Of a stretch of 64,000 nucleotides of DNA, positions 24,264 through 32,138 are shown piece by piece. The stretch spans positions 62,001 through 126,000 of the forward strand of contig CANHCQ010000007.1 in NCBI GenBank assembly GCA_947459215.1, written 5' to 3'. The notes beneath the pieces are model-generated. The model was not told the DNA's origin and did no database searches. It saw nothing but the letters and a program-made list of their open reading frames with translations. Position 1 is the first letter of the stretch; every line of letters begins with the position of its first letter. The translations under genes were made by a program, and so were the position numbers. This DNA comes from Phycisphaerales bacterium (GTDB lineage: Bacteria > Planctomycetota > Phycisphaerae > Phycisphaerales > UBA1924).

Positions 24264-25429
24264 TCGCACGCCCGCTCCAACTCGGTCCGATTCGGCTCGC
24301 CAGCAACCTGCTGCTTGCGCCGATCGCTGGTTACTGCGACCTCGCGTTCCGCACCATCGTGCGGGAGTGGTCGGCGCATCCTGCGGGCGTCGGCATTGGT
24401 GTGGGCCTTGCCTGCACCGATCTGCTCTCGCCGCAGGGTTTGCTCCGCGGGACGGCCACCAGCCTCGACCTTGCCGCGACCAACGACTTCGACAAACCGG
24501 TGGGGATGCAGCTCTACGGCAGCGACCCGGAGATCATGGCCCAGGGCGCCCGCTGGGCCGTCGAGCACGGGGCGACCATCGTTGATATCAACATGGGTTG
24601 CCCGGTCGACAAGGTGACCAAGAAAGACGGCGGGAGCAAACTGCTCACCGACCTGTCGCGTGCGGTTGCGATCGCGAAGCGGGTTGTCGAAGAACTCGAG
24701 AAGTGCCCGCTGAGCCGCGAGGAATGGATGCGGCGAACGGGCAACTCGGAATTCGTGGTTGCTGGCACCACCTGCCCGGTGCCGCTCACGTGCAAGATGC
24801 GGCTGTGCTGGTCCACCTCCGACTATGAGGGTGGCCTCGCCTGCTCGCCCCACCTGGCGAAGATGCTGGCGGATGTGGGCGTGGTTGGCGTCACGGTCCA
24901 CGGACGCACCACCGAGATGAAGTTCAGCGGCGAGGTGCAGCTCGCGGGCATCGCCCGCGTGGTCGAGGCCGTGAATGGCGCGATCCCGGTGATCGGCAAC
25001 GGCGACGTGCGTGAGTCTGAGGACGCGGTGCGGATGATCCACGCGACGGGATGCCAGGGCGTGATGATCGGGCGTGGGGCGCTGAGCACGCCCTGGATCT
25101 TCCGGGATGCGTGGGCGCTCCAGACCACCGGCGTAACGCCGGCGAAGCCGAGCGAGCGGGAGATCATCGATAGCGTGCGGCGGTACTTGGCCCTGATGGT
25201 CGAATACCGCGACGAACACTACGCGATGGTGCAGATCCGGCGGCGGATGACGTGGTTCGCGAAGCGGCTGATGACACTCGACGAGCGCGGCCGGATCGTG
25301 GGAGTGAAGCCGCTGAAGGAAGCGGTGCGGAACAGCAAGTCGCCGCTGGAAGTGAACCGGCATTTGGATACGTTTTTGGCTGGAGGCCTTCGTGGGGGGG
25401 CCTATGAGGCTGAAGAGGCAGGTGCCTGA
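24260..25429 (+). CDS. tRNA-dihydrouridine synthase, DusB-like
   Basis: A 389-residue FMN enzyme that reduces uridine to dihydrouridine in tRNA D-loops. LLLAPIAGYCDLAFR at the N terminus and the family signature DINMGCPVDKVTKKDGGSKLL in outline (with the catalytic Cys of GCP) are clear, as are the FMN-phosphate site PVIGNGDVRE and GVMIGRGALSTPWIF. A roughly 20-residue insert around residues 150-175 (CPLSREEWMRRTG) is not usual. The GTG start at 24260 is inside a GTGA overlap with hepT, so expression likely follows the toxin-antitoxin transcript. DusB rather than DusA is judged from the overall layout. Confidence 0.93.
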   Translation: MIARPLQLGPIRLASNLLLAPIAGYCDLAFRTIVREWSAHPAGVGIGVGLACTDLLSPQGLLRGTATSLDLAATNDFDKPVGMQLYGSDPEIMAQGARWAVEHGATIVDINMGCPVDKVTKKDGGSKLLTDLSRAVAIAKRVVEELEKCPLSREEWMRRTGNSEFVVAGTTCPVPLTCKMRLCWSTSDYEGGLACSPHLAKMLADVGVVGVTVHGRTTEMKFSGEVQLAGIARVVEAVNGAIPVIGNGDVRESEDAVRMIHATGCQGVMIGRGALSTPWIFRDAWALQTTGVTPAKPSEREIIDSVRRYLALMVEYRDEHYAMVQIRRRMTWFAKRLMTLDERGRIVGVKPLKEAVRNSKSPLEVNRHLDTFLAGGLRGGAYEAEEAGA

Positions 25430-25744
25430 GGCCCGTCTGCGGGTTGCCGACGCGGGTGGCCATCGCCGGCCGCGGTTGACAGGCCGGTGAGAATCGGTTA
25501 TTCCTATGAGCTCGCCCGTTCGAAGATGCCGGAGTTCGTGGAACTCTGCGGCTTCCCGGGCGGATAGGCTCGGAGCGGCCGACGTGCGGGGGGCCGAACC
25601 AAACCTTTGGGGTCGAGATTTGATTGGGGCCGGTGAGGGACGAATGATTCGGCCCTCCCGTGGCCGGAAGGTCGCCGAAGCGACATCCGGGTTCGAGAGA
25701 CGCAGCGGCGGCGAAGCCCGCCCGAGTTACCAGAGGAGCCACGA
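25430..25744. other. Intergenic leader region of a membrane operon
   Basis: A 315-bp gap after dus. It holds the promoter listed separately at 25476-25504. From there to the next GTG start is an untranslated leader of about 230 nt with no obvious riboswitch that I can name. Short open frames in it lack ribosome-binding sites. Confidence 0.4.
25476..25504 (+). promoter_or_regulatory. Predicted sigma-70-type promoter
   Basis: A perfect TTGACA (25476-25481) is followed after 17 bp by TATTCC (25499-25504). It is the clearest housekeeping promoter in the window and would give a long leader before the gene at 25745. Confidence 0.55.
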
Positions 25745-26626
25745 GTGGCGACGCTCACGAAAGTCCTTGTTATCTTCGCCGCGGTCCTGAGCCTGTTCCT
25801 GTCGGCGCTCGTCATCGCCTACTCGGTGAACACGGACCGCATCGTCGCGGACCGCGACTCCGAGATCGCACGCAGTCAGAACGCTCTAGCGGGCGCGGCG
25901 TCGACGGCGACCCAAGCCAGCGAGGAGCGCATCCGGGCCCAGACCGAGAAGGACACCCTGACCAAGGCGCTCGGCGACGCGACTGCGAAGCTCTCCGAAC
26001 TCGAGCGTGTGAACGCCGATCTGACCCGTGGCAAGGCCAAGGCCGAGCAGGAACTGCAGGCCATCACGTTGAAGATCGCCGAGCTGGGCGAGACCGTGAA
26101 GACCCAGGCCACGCTGCTCACCGGCTATCGCGACGAGGTTTCGGCGCTCCGCAAGAACGAGCTTCGATTCCGCGAGCAGGCCGTGCAGTCCGACGACCGC
26201 ATCAGTGACCTTGAGAGCCAGAACGAAGTTCTCACTCAGAGCGTGCGTGCGCTTCGTGAACAGCTTGAAGAAGCTCGTCTCGCCCGTGAAGGCGGAGCCT
26301 CGATGGGCGTGGTCGGAGGTCTTGTTTCCGGCGCGTCGCTGAGCCGTGCTGGCGATCCTTTCGTGGACACCGGAATTCCGGTGACCGGCAGCATCGAGAC
26401 GGTCAGCACCGATCCTTCGACGGGCGCGACCCTCGTGAAGATCAACCTCGGCAGCAACGACCGCATCCGTGAGAACCAGAAGCTTTTCGTCAGCCGCGGC
26501 AAGGATTTTGTCGCCAATCTCGTGGTCGTGAAGACCGATCTGCGGTTCGCGATCGCCAAGGTCGACGCCTTGAGCCGCAAGGTTGAGGTGCAGTCCGGCG
26601 ATGCCGTTGCATCGCGTTTGCAGTAA
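25745..26626 (+). CDS. Membrane-anchored coiled-coil protein of unknown function
   Basis: A 293-residue protein with an N-terminal membrane span (about residues 5-27, VLVIFAAVLSLFLSALVIA), then about 130 residues of charged, heptad-rich sequence that should form a long coiled coil (about 30-170). After a glycine-rich hinge (GVVGGLVSGASLSRAG) comes a C-terminal beta-rich domain of about 90 residues with LVKINLGSNDRI and DLRFAIAKVD, recalling a small barrel. The layout superficially resembles MreC, but the family cannot be named. AGAGGAG lies 6 nt before GTG 25745. It forms an operon with the 72-residue membrane protein 46 bp downstream. Confidence 0.75.
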   Translation: MATLTKVLVIFAAVLSLFLSALVIAYSVNTDRIVADRDSEIARSQNALAGAASTATQASEERIRAQTEKDTLTKALGDATAKLSELERVNADLTRGKAKAEQELQAITLKIAELGETVKTQATLLTGYRDEVSALRKNELRFREQAVQSDDRISDLESQNEVLTQSVRALREQLEEARLAREGGASMGVVGGLVSGASLSRAGDPFVDTGIPVTGSIETVSTDPSTGATLVKINLGSNDRIRENQKLFVSRGKDFVANLVVVKTDLRFAIAKVDALSRKVEVQSGDAVASRLQ

Positions 26627-26672
26627 TCGCCGCCGTCTCTTCCAAAGCCCTCCCCGATTTCAGGAGCGTTCC

Positions 26673-26891
26673 ATGTCCCAGTTCGGAATGCAGATGCCCG
26701 GCGGCAAGACCAAGCGCGGCAGCACGCTCGACGTGTACACGGTTCTTGCCTTCCTCGCCGTCGTCGCACTCGCGGCGGCGTGCGTGGTGATGTACTTCGC
26801 TGCCATGAAGGTGGCGCCGGCCGACGCCGGCCACCCATTCGCTGTCCACGAGAAGGGGCAGCCGATCCGCCTCGCCGTGGATAAACGCTGA
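26673..26891 (+). CDS. Small single-span membrane protein, 72 residues
   Basis: Not recognised. A basic, glycine-rich N terminus (MPGGKTKRGS) precedes one membrane span (VLAFLAVVALAAACVVMYF), then a short outside tail. CAGGAG lies about 8 nt before ATG 26673. It follows the coiled-coil protein by 46 bp and ends at a strong terminator, so the two are a two-gene unit and probably work together. Confidence 0.7.
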   Translation: MSQFGMQMPGGKTKRGSTLDVYTVLAFLAVVALAAACVVMYFAAMKVAPADAGHPFAVHEKGQPIRLAVDKR

Positions 26892-26918
26892 GATTGTCTC
26901 GACAAGTCTTGCTTTGAA

Positions 26919-26950
26919 TAGACCGGCCTGAACAGCCGGTCTGTTTTTTT
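26919..26950 (+). terminator. Rho-independent terminator
   Basis: GACCGGC and GCCGGTC arms close a 7-nt loop and run into TGTTTTTTT. It ends the two-gene coiled-coil/membrane operon. Confidence 0.92.
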
Positions 26951-27163
26951 CTCGAGGTGTCACGTTCTGACCCGCCCGGGGTCGACCACGAACGTGGCGG
27001 CCGGACAGGACATCGCCCGCTGTTCCGCTCCGCGAATCTGTCAACGTCGCAGTCTTGCACCGACTCGAACGGCGTACACTCCGTCCGGCTCGCCGATCGG
27101 CGTGCATGGGGTGTGTGCGTTCTTGGTGTTGGGGCGATCCTTGGTCCTTTCTTCTCTCGGCGC

Positions 27164-27637
27164 ATGAACCTTCTCGACATACTTCGAATCGAGTGCATCC
27201 GCGCCCCGCTCGTCGCCACCGACAAGCGCGGCGTGATCAACGAATTGGTCGATGTCCTCGGCGCGGCCGGGGCGGTCGGCGATGTCGCCGCGTTGAAGGA
27301 CGCCGTGTGGACCCGCGAGCAAACCCGTACCACCGGCATCGGCCACGGCCTCGCCATCCCGCACGGCAAGTGTGCCGGGATCAACGGCCTGGCGATGGCC
27401 ATTGGCAAGCCCGCGGCCCCGATGGAGTTTGAGTCCATCGACCGCCAGCCCGTCCGCTTCATCGTCCTGCTCGCCAGCCCGCCCGACAAGACCAGCGACC
27501 ACATCCAGGCTCTGGCTCAGGTCAGCCGCCTGATGATGGCCGAGTCGTTCCGCGAGCGGATCTACGCCGCGGCCGGACCTCAGGAAGTCTTCGATCTCAT
27601 CCGCAGCCAGCAGGCGGCGACGCCGGGGCGCGTCTGA
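27164..27637 (+). CDS. PTS EIIA domain protein, PtsN/fructose type
   Basis: A 157-residue EIIA type 2 domain. The phosphorylatable histidine is in GHGLAIPHGK near residue 67, in the right place, and the flanking pattern RTTGIGHG and LLASPPDKTSDHIQALAQ is typical. Such proteins either pass phosphate to a sugar permease or act as regulators (PtsN). No PTS permease, HPr or EI gene is nearby, so a regulatory role is likelier, which is inference. ATG 27164 is the start; a longer frame upstream to 26957 has no coding character. Its TGA abuts the ATG of the polyprenyl synthase. Confidence 0.88.
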   Translation: MNLLDILRIECIRAPLVATDKRGVINELVDVLGAAGAVGDVAALKDAVWTREQTRTTGIGHGLAIPHGKCAGINGLAMAIGKPAAPMEFESIDRQPVRFIVLLASPPDKTSDHIQALAQVSRLMMAESFRERIYAAAGPQEVFDLIRSQQAATPGRV

Positions 27638-28591
27638 ATGGCGCTCGCGACGATGTCGGCATCCTCCGCGGACATCTTCGCCCCGTTGGACTCCATCGAG
27701 CGATCGCTCGAGAAGTACGTCTCCAACCTCCGCATCGGTGATCGCCTCCGCGACGCCGTCGCCTACTCGCTGCTCGGCGGCGGGAAGCGACTGCGCCCCG
27801 TGCTCGCGTGGTACGCGTGCGCCGCCGCCGGCGGCGATCCGCAGGACGCTCTGCCCGCGGCGGTCGCGGTCGAACTCGTCCACTGCTTCAGCCTCGTCCA
27901 TGACGACCTGCCCGCGATGGACGACGACGATCTTCGCCGCGGCAAGCCCACGCTCCACAAGCACGCGGGCGAGGCCATGGCCATCCTCGCTGGCGACGCG
28001 ATGATGACGCTGGCGTTCGATCCGATCACCAGCGGCGTAGTGAACCCCAAGCTCGCCGGCGAGCGCGACGCCGCCATCAGCCACCGCCTGGTGCGCGAAC
28101 TGATGGTCGCGACCACCGGCATGATCGTCGGCCAGGTCTACGACACCATTCCCGGCTCTGTGCCAGGGCTCGAGCCGTTGGCCAAGGTGAAAGAGATCCA
28201 CCGCCACAAGACGGGAGCGCTCATCCGCGCCTCGTGCGTCATGGGCGCGATCTGCGCCGAGTTGTCGGGCGTCGACACCAAGGCCGTCGAGACCCGGCGT
28301 GCCGCCCTCGCCCGCTACGGCGAGGCCATCGGCCTGATGTTCCAGATCGTCGACGACGTCATCGACGAGACCCAGTCCGCCGAGCACACCGGCAAACGCA
28401 CCGGCAAGGACAAGGACGCGGGCAAGCTCACCTACCCGCTCGCCCACGGCGGCGGACAGGCCGGGCTCGACAAGTGCCGCAGCGAGATCACGCGGCTGCA
28501 CGAAGAGTCCATGGCCCACCTCGCCCCGCTCGGACCCCCCGCCGAGCCGCTGCGAGCGCTCTGCGAGTTCCTCGCGACCCGCACGAAGTGA
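27638..28591 (+). CDS. ispA: Polyprenyl diphosphate synthase (FPP/GGPP type)
   Basis: A 317-residue trans-prenyltransferase that joins isopentenyl diphosphate to allylic diphosphates. GGGKRLRPVL, the first Asp-rich motif DDLPAMDDDDLRRG and the second motif QIVDDVIDE are all present, with KDAGKLTYP near the end. The first motif with two extra residues between Asp groups fits bacterial farnesyl or geranylgeranyl diphosphate synthases. ATG 27638 follows directly on the stop codon of the EIIA gene. The downstream neighbour dxs makes the precursor, so the two supply isoprenoids. Chain length cannot be fixed from sequence; the symbol is by similarity. Confidence 0.92.
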   Translation: MALATMSASSADIFAPLDSIERSLEKYVSNLRIGDRLRDAVAYSLLGGGKRLRPVLAWYACAAAGGDPQDALPAAVAVELVHCFSLVHDDLPAMDDDDLRRGKPTLHKHAGEAMAILAGDAMMTLAFDPITSGVVNPKLAGERDAAISHRLVRELMVATTGMIVGQVYDTIPGSVPGLEPLAKVKEIHRHKTGALIRASCVMGAICAELSGVDTKAVETRRAALARYGEAIGLMFQIVDDVIDETQSAEHTGKRTGKDKDAGKLTYPLAHGGGQAGLDKCRSEITRLHEESMAHLAPLGPPAEPLRALCEFLATRTK

Positions 28592-28599
28592 AACCGAAC

Positions 28600-28711
28600 G
28601 GTGCCACCAGTCCGCGGCTGCTCGGAGCCGCGCGACTGGTGCGACTGGAACTTTGGTCGTTGGCGCCGCGAGGCATCAATCGCGCCGCAAAGCCGGCGGA
28701 CTGATGGCACC
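28600..28711. repeat. Inverted-repeat element bounded by GGTGCCACCAGTCC
   Basis: GGTGCCACCAGTCC at 28600-28613 is matched by GGACTGATGGCACC at the right end, with one mismatch in 14. Inside is a GCGGCTGCTCGGAGCCGCGC palindrome. It lies 8 bp after the polyprenyl synthase stop codon. The remaining sequence up to dxs (28712-28948) shows no gene. Confidence 0.65.
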
Positions 28712-28948
28712 AGACTTCGGAGCCCGCACAACGCTGGCTGGCCCGAGAACGGCTCAACCCGCATCGATTTTCGCTCCCTATACGAACTCAAAGGACAAGA
28801 AATTCGTCTGAGTCTTCACGCCCCGTCAGGGATTCCTCCTTGCCTTCCTATCGTTCTTGGGGCTTGTGCGGGGTCGGGCGGTCTCGTGGACGAGTGGGGG
28901 TCGCGGCTTAGTGCCGCCGCGGCATGGATGAGCGAACGGACGGACACG

Positions 28949-31021
28949 ATGTCAGACACGCGCAACGCTGCCGGATCGAACCCTGCCGCCTCCAACGCCT
29001 CGGCGTTCCCGCTGCTGTCGGCCCTTCAGGGCCCGGCGGACCTGCGCAAGATGCCGATTGAGCAGCTTCCCGCCCTCGCCGCCGAGATCCGGCGTGCCAT
29101 CTACGACCAGGTTTCCAAGGTCGGTGGCCACCTCGCCCCGAATCTGGGCGTCGTCGAGCTCTCCATCGCCTTGCACTACGTCTTCGATTTCGCCCACGAC
29201 CGCCTGCTCTTTGACGTCGGGCACCAGTGCTACCCGCACAAGCTGCTCACAGGGCGCTTCGGCCTGCTCGAGAACCTCCGCACCCGACAGGGCATGGCCG
29301 GCTTCCCCGAGCCCGCGGAATCGCCCTACGACCTCTTCCGCGTCGGCCACGCCGGCACCGCGATCTCCACCGCCGTCGGCATGGCCCGCGGCGACTCGCT
29401 GAACAAGGAAGGCTTCGACCCCGCGACCAAGTCCGACGGCCGCCGCGTCGTCACCGTCATCGGTGACGCCTCGATCGCCAACGGAGTCGCGATGGAAGGC
29501 CTCAACGGCGCGGGCGTGCTCAAGCGCCAGTTCCTCGTTGTTCTCAACGACAATGGCATGAGCATCAGCAAGCCTCAGGGCGCGCTTGCCACCTACTTCG
29601 ATCGCTTCCGCCTCAGCCAGTCCTACGGCCAGTTCAAGAAGCAGGCCAAGGAAGCTCTCAAGAAGGTCCCCGGTGGCAGCGTGCTGAAGGAGGCCTATCA
29701 CGCCGCCGGCGAGGCCGCTAAAAGCTGGTTCCACACCGACAAGATCGAGGGCGGCTGGTTCGAGCACTTCGGGCTCGTCACAGTTGGCCCGATCGACGGC
29801 CACGATATCCCCACGCTCATCGAGTTCCTCCGCGAGGCCCGCGATTTCGACAAGCCCATGGTCCTGCACGTCAAGACCGTGAAGGGCAAGGGCTACGAGT
29901 TCGCCGAGAAGGACACGACACGCTTCCACTCGCCGGCCGCGTTCACCGTCACCAACCCCGACGGCGAGATGGTGAAGGAAGGCTGTCGCGTCGAGATCAA
30001 GAGCGAGGGCCGCTCGTTCACCGCCGCCATCGGCGACATCATGCTCGAGACGATGGACAAGGACCTCCGCGTGGTGTGCGCCACCGCCGCGATGCCCGAC
30101 GGCACCGGCATCGCCAAGCCGCTCGCGAAGTTCCCCGATCGCTCCTTCGACACCGGCATCTGCGAGAGCCACGCCATGGACATGATGGCCGGCCTCGCCA
30201 AGACCGGCTGGAAGCCTTTCTTTGCGGTGTATTCGACGTTCCTGCAGAGAGCCTTCGATCAGGCGTTCCAGGAAGTCTCGCTGCAGGGACTGGCCGTGCG
30301 CCTGCTGCTCGATCGCGCCGGCCTCGTCGGCGGCGACGGCGCGGTGCACCACGGCTTCTGTGATATCGCACTGCTGCGCACGCTCCCCAACGCCGCGCTG
30401 CTCGCGCCCATCGACGAGCCGAGCCTCAAGGCCTCGATCGAGTTCATGCGGAACTACGACGCTGGTCTCTCCGCCGTCCGCTACCCGCGCGACGTCGTCA
30501 GCGGCCGCTTCGCCAGCGAGCCCTGCCCGGCTTTCGAACTGGGTAAAGCCCGCTGCCTCACGCCCGATTTTGCCAGCGACGATGCCGAAATGGACGTCGC
30601 CATCCTCGCCTTTGGCACGCCCGCCATCACCGCGGTCGAGGCGGCCGAGAAGCTCCACGGCGTGGTCCGCATCGGCGTCTGGGACGCCCGCTTCGCCAAG
30701 CCGGTCGATACGGCGCTCATCGCCTCGCTCGTTCGCCGCGGCATCCCGATCCTCACCCTCGAGGACCACAGCGTCATCGGCGGCTTCGGCTCCGCGGTCG
30801 TCGAGGCCGCGGCGGAGATGGGACTGGAGAACGCCAAGATCACCCGTCACGGCCTGCCCGACGCGTGGATCCTGCAAGACAGCCGCGCCAAGCAGCTTGC
30901 TGAGGTCGAACTCGACGTGCCCGGGCTCATCCGCTGGATCAGCAAGGCCGCGGGCGGCCCGACCGAGCCCAGCGGCGAACAGATGCGAGCGGCCCGCGCC
31001 TCGCGTGCCCCGCGAAGGTAA
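28949..31021 (+). CDS. dxs: 1-deoxy-D-xylulose-5-phosphate synthase
   Basis: A 690-residue thiamine-diphosphate enzyme making DXP from pyruvate and glyceraldehyde 3-phosphate, the first step of the MEP isoprenoid route. Features seen: catalytic-region VGHQCYPHKLLTGR, the ThDP motif VIGDASIANG...NDNGMSIS, where many homologues have GDG and NDNEMSIS, and LDRAGLVGGDGAVHHG in the central domain. The C-terminal transketolase domain is complete. It is somewhat longer than the usual 620-640, partly because of an Ala/Ser-rich N terminus. ATG 28949 is preferred; ATG 28928 is in frame and would add seven residues. nadK follows after 21 bp. Confidence 0.95.
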   Translation: MSDTRNAAGSNPAASNASAFPLLSALQGPADLRKMPIEQLPALAAEIRRAIYDQVSKVGGHLAPNLGVVELSIALHYVFDFAHDRLLFDVGHQCYPHKLLTGRFGLLENLRTRQGMAGFPEPAESPYDLFRVGHAGTAISTAVGMARGDSLNKEGFDPATKSDGRRVVTVIGDASIANGVAMEGLNGAGVLKRQFLVVLNDNGMSISKPQGALATYFDRFRLSQSYGQFKKQAKEALKKVPGGSVLKEAYHAAGEAAKSWFHTDKIEGGWFEHFGLVTVGPIDGHDIPTLIEFLREARDFDKPMVLHVKTVKGKGYEFAEKDTTRFHSPAAFTVTNPDGEMVKEGCRVEIKSEGRSFTAAIGDIMLETMDKDLRVVCATAAMPDGTGIAKPLAKFPDRSFDTGICESHAMDMMAGLAKTGWKPFFAVYSTFLQRAFDQAFQEVSLQGLAVRLLLDRAGLVGGDGAVHHGFCDIALLRTLPNAALLAPIDEPSLKASIEFMRNYDAGLSAVRYPRDVVSGRFASEPCPAFELGKARCLTPDFASDDAEMDVAILAFGTPAITAVEAAEKLHGVVRIGVWDARFAKPVDTALIASLVRRGIPILTLEDHSVIGGFGSAVVEAAAEMGLENAKITRHGLPDAWILQDSRAKQLAEVELDVPGLIRWISKAAGGPTEPSGEQMRAARASRAPRR

Positions 31022-31042
31022 CGAGGCGGTAGACTCCAGCCC

Positions 31043-31924
31043 ATGCGCCGCCGAGCGTTCCTGATCGTCAATTCTGACAAACCCGAAGCCGGCGAGGCTT
31101 CGGGTCTCGTGCGATCGCTCATCGAGCAGCACGGCACGCTCGTCGGCGAATCCGACGCAGGGATTGAGCCGTTGCCTCCATCTGCTTCGAGTGCCGATCT
31201 GGTCATCGTCTTGGGAGGTGACGGCACCATTCTCAGCCAGCTCCGACGCTGCGAGCACCTGAACAAGCCGATGCTCGGCATCAACTTTGGCAAGCTGGGC
31301 TTCATGGCCGAGTTCGACTTTGGGGCGTTCGCCACGGCGGCCGCATCGATCTTCTCGAGCGAGGACCTGCCGGTCCGCGAGTTCCCAATGCTCGAGGCCC
31401 GGGTGGTCGATTCCACGGGTGGCGTGCGCTTCTCGTCGCTCGCGGTCAACGACTGCGTGCTCACCGCCGGCCCGCCGTTCCGCATGATCGGCATGGCCAT
31501 CTTCATCGACGACAATGTCGGCCCACGGGTCAGCGGCGACGGCATCATCGTGAGCACATCGACCGGTTCCACCGCGTACAACCTCTCCGTCGGCGGCCCC
31601 ATTGTCTCCCCTCGGCTCGACGCAATCGCGATTACACCTATCGCCGCTCATTCACTCAGCTTCCGCCCCATCGTCGTCCCCGCCGACAGCGACATCGAGA
31701 TCGCCGTCACCCGCGTCAATGACGACGGCCACGGCGGCGGCACCACGTTGGTCATGGATGGGCAGGTACACACCCAGATCCGTGAGGGCGACGTTATCTG
31801 CATCACCAAGCACGCCCGTCCCGCACGCTTTGTCGAGAACCGCAAGTCTTCGTACTGGTCCACGCTGATCCACAAGCTGCGCTGGGCCGAGGCTCCGCGC
31901 CTCCGAGGCGGCGGCGAGAGCTGA
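31043..31924 (+). CDS. nadK: NAD kinase
   Basis: A 293-residue kinase phosphorylating NAD to NADP. LGGDGTIL near residue 58, the NFGKLGFMAEFD stretch, the NDCVLTAG segment and GDGIIVSTSTGSTAYNLS are diagnostic and complete. The length is normal. TAGACT lies 7 nt before ATG 31043 with no ribosome-binding site. It follows dxs closely; both MEP enzymes downstream of DXS and many others use NADPH, which may explain the neighbourhood. Confidence 0.96.
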   Translation: MRRRAFLIVNSDKPEAGEASGLVRSLIEQHGTLVGESDAGIEPLPPSASSADLVIVLGGDGTILSQLRRCEHLNKPMLGINFGKLGFMAEFDFGAFATAAASIFSSEDLPVREFPMLEARVVDSTGGVRFSSLAVNDCVLTAGPPFRMIGMAIFIDDNVGPRVSGDGIIVSTSTGSTAYNLSVGGPIVSPRLDAIAITPIAAHSLSFRPIVVPADSDIEIAVTRVNDDGHGGGTTLVMDGQVHTQIREGDVICITKHARPARFVENRKSSYWSTLIHKLRWAEAPRLRGGGES

Positions 31925-31927
31925 TCG

Positions 31928-32092
31928 CGCGTCCCCGCCCCGCGAAGCGGCGAGGGGTGGTCGAGCGCAGGGAGACCGGGGAGTGGCGTCGGGCGCACGT
32001 AAACCAAATCGCGTTGGTATCCGCAATCCCCTCACCTGACTCGACGCTCCGCGTCGAGTCGTCCTCTCCCCGCTTGCGGGCAGAGGAGGCGC
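31928..32092. repeat. Long imperfect intergenic repeat, copy 2
   Basis: Shares ordered words with 9510-9680: GCGGCGAGGGGTGGTCGAG, AATCGCGTTGG, AATCCCCTCACCTGACTC, an internal palindrome (GACTCGACGCTCCGCGTCGAGTC) and GTCCTCTCCCCGC with AGAGGAGG. The palindrome arms differ in sequence from copy 1 but pair perfectly, as compensating change would produce. Confidence 0.7.
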
Positions 32093-32138
32093 GGCCGTGC
32101 TCCAAACCCGTTGCCCCACGCATCGGTATCCTCTGAGC

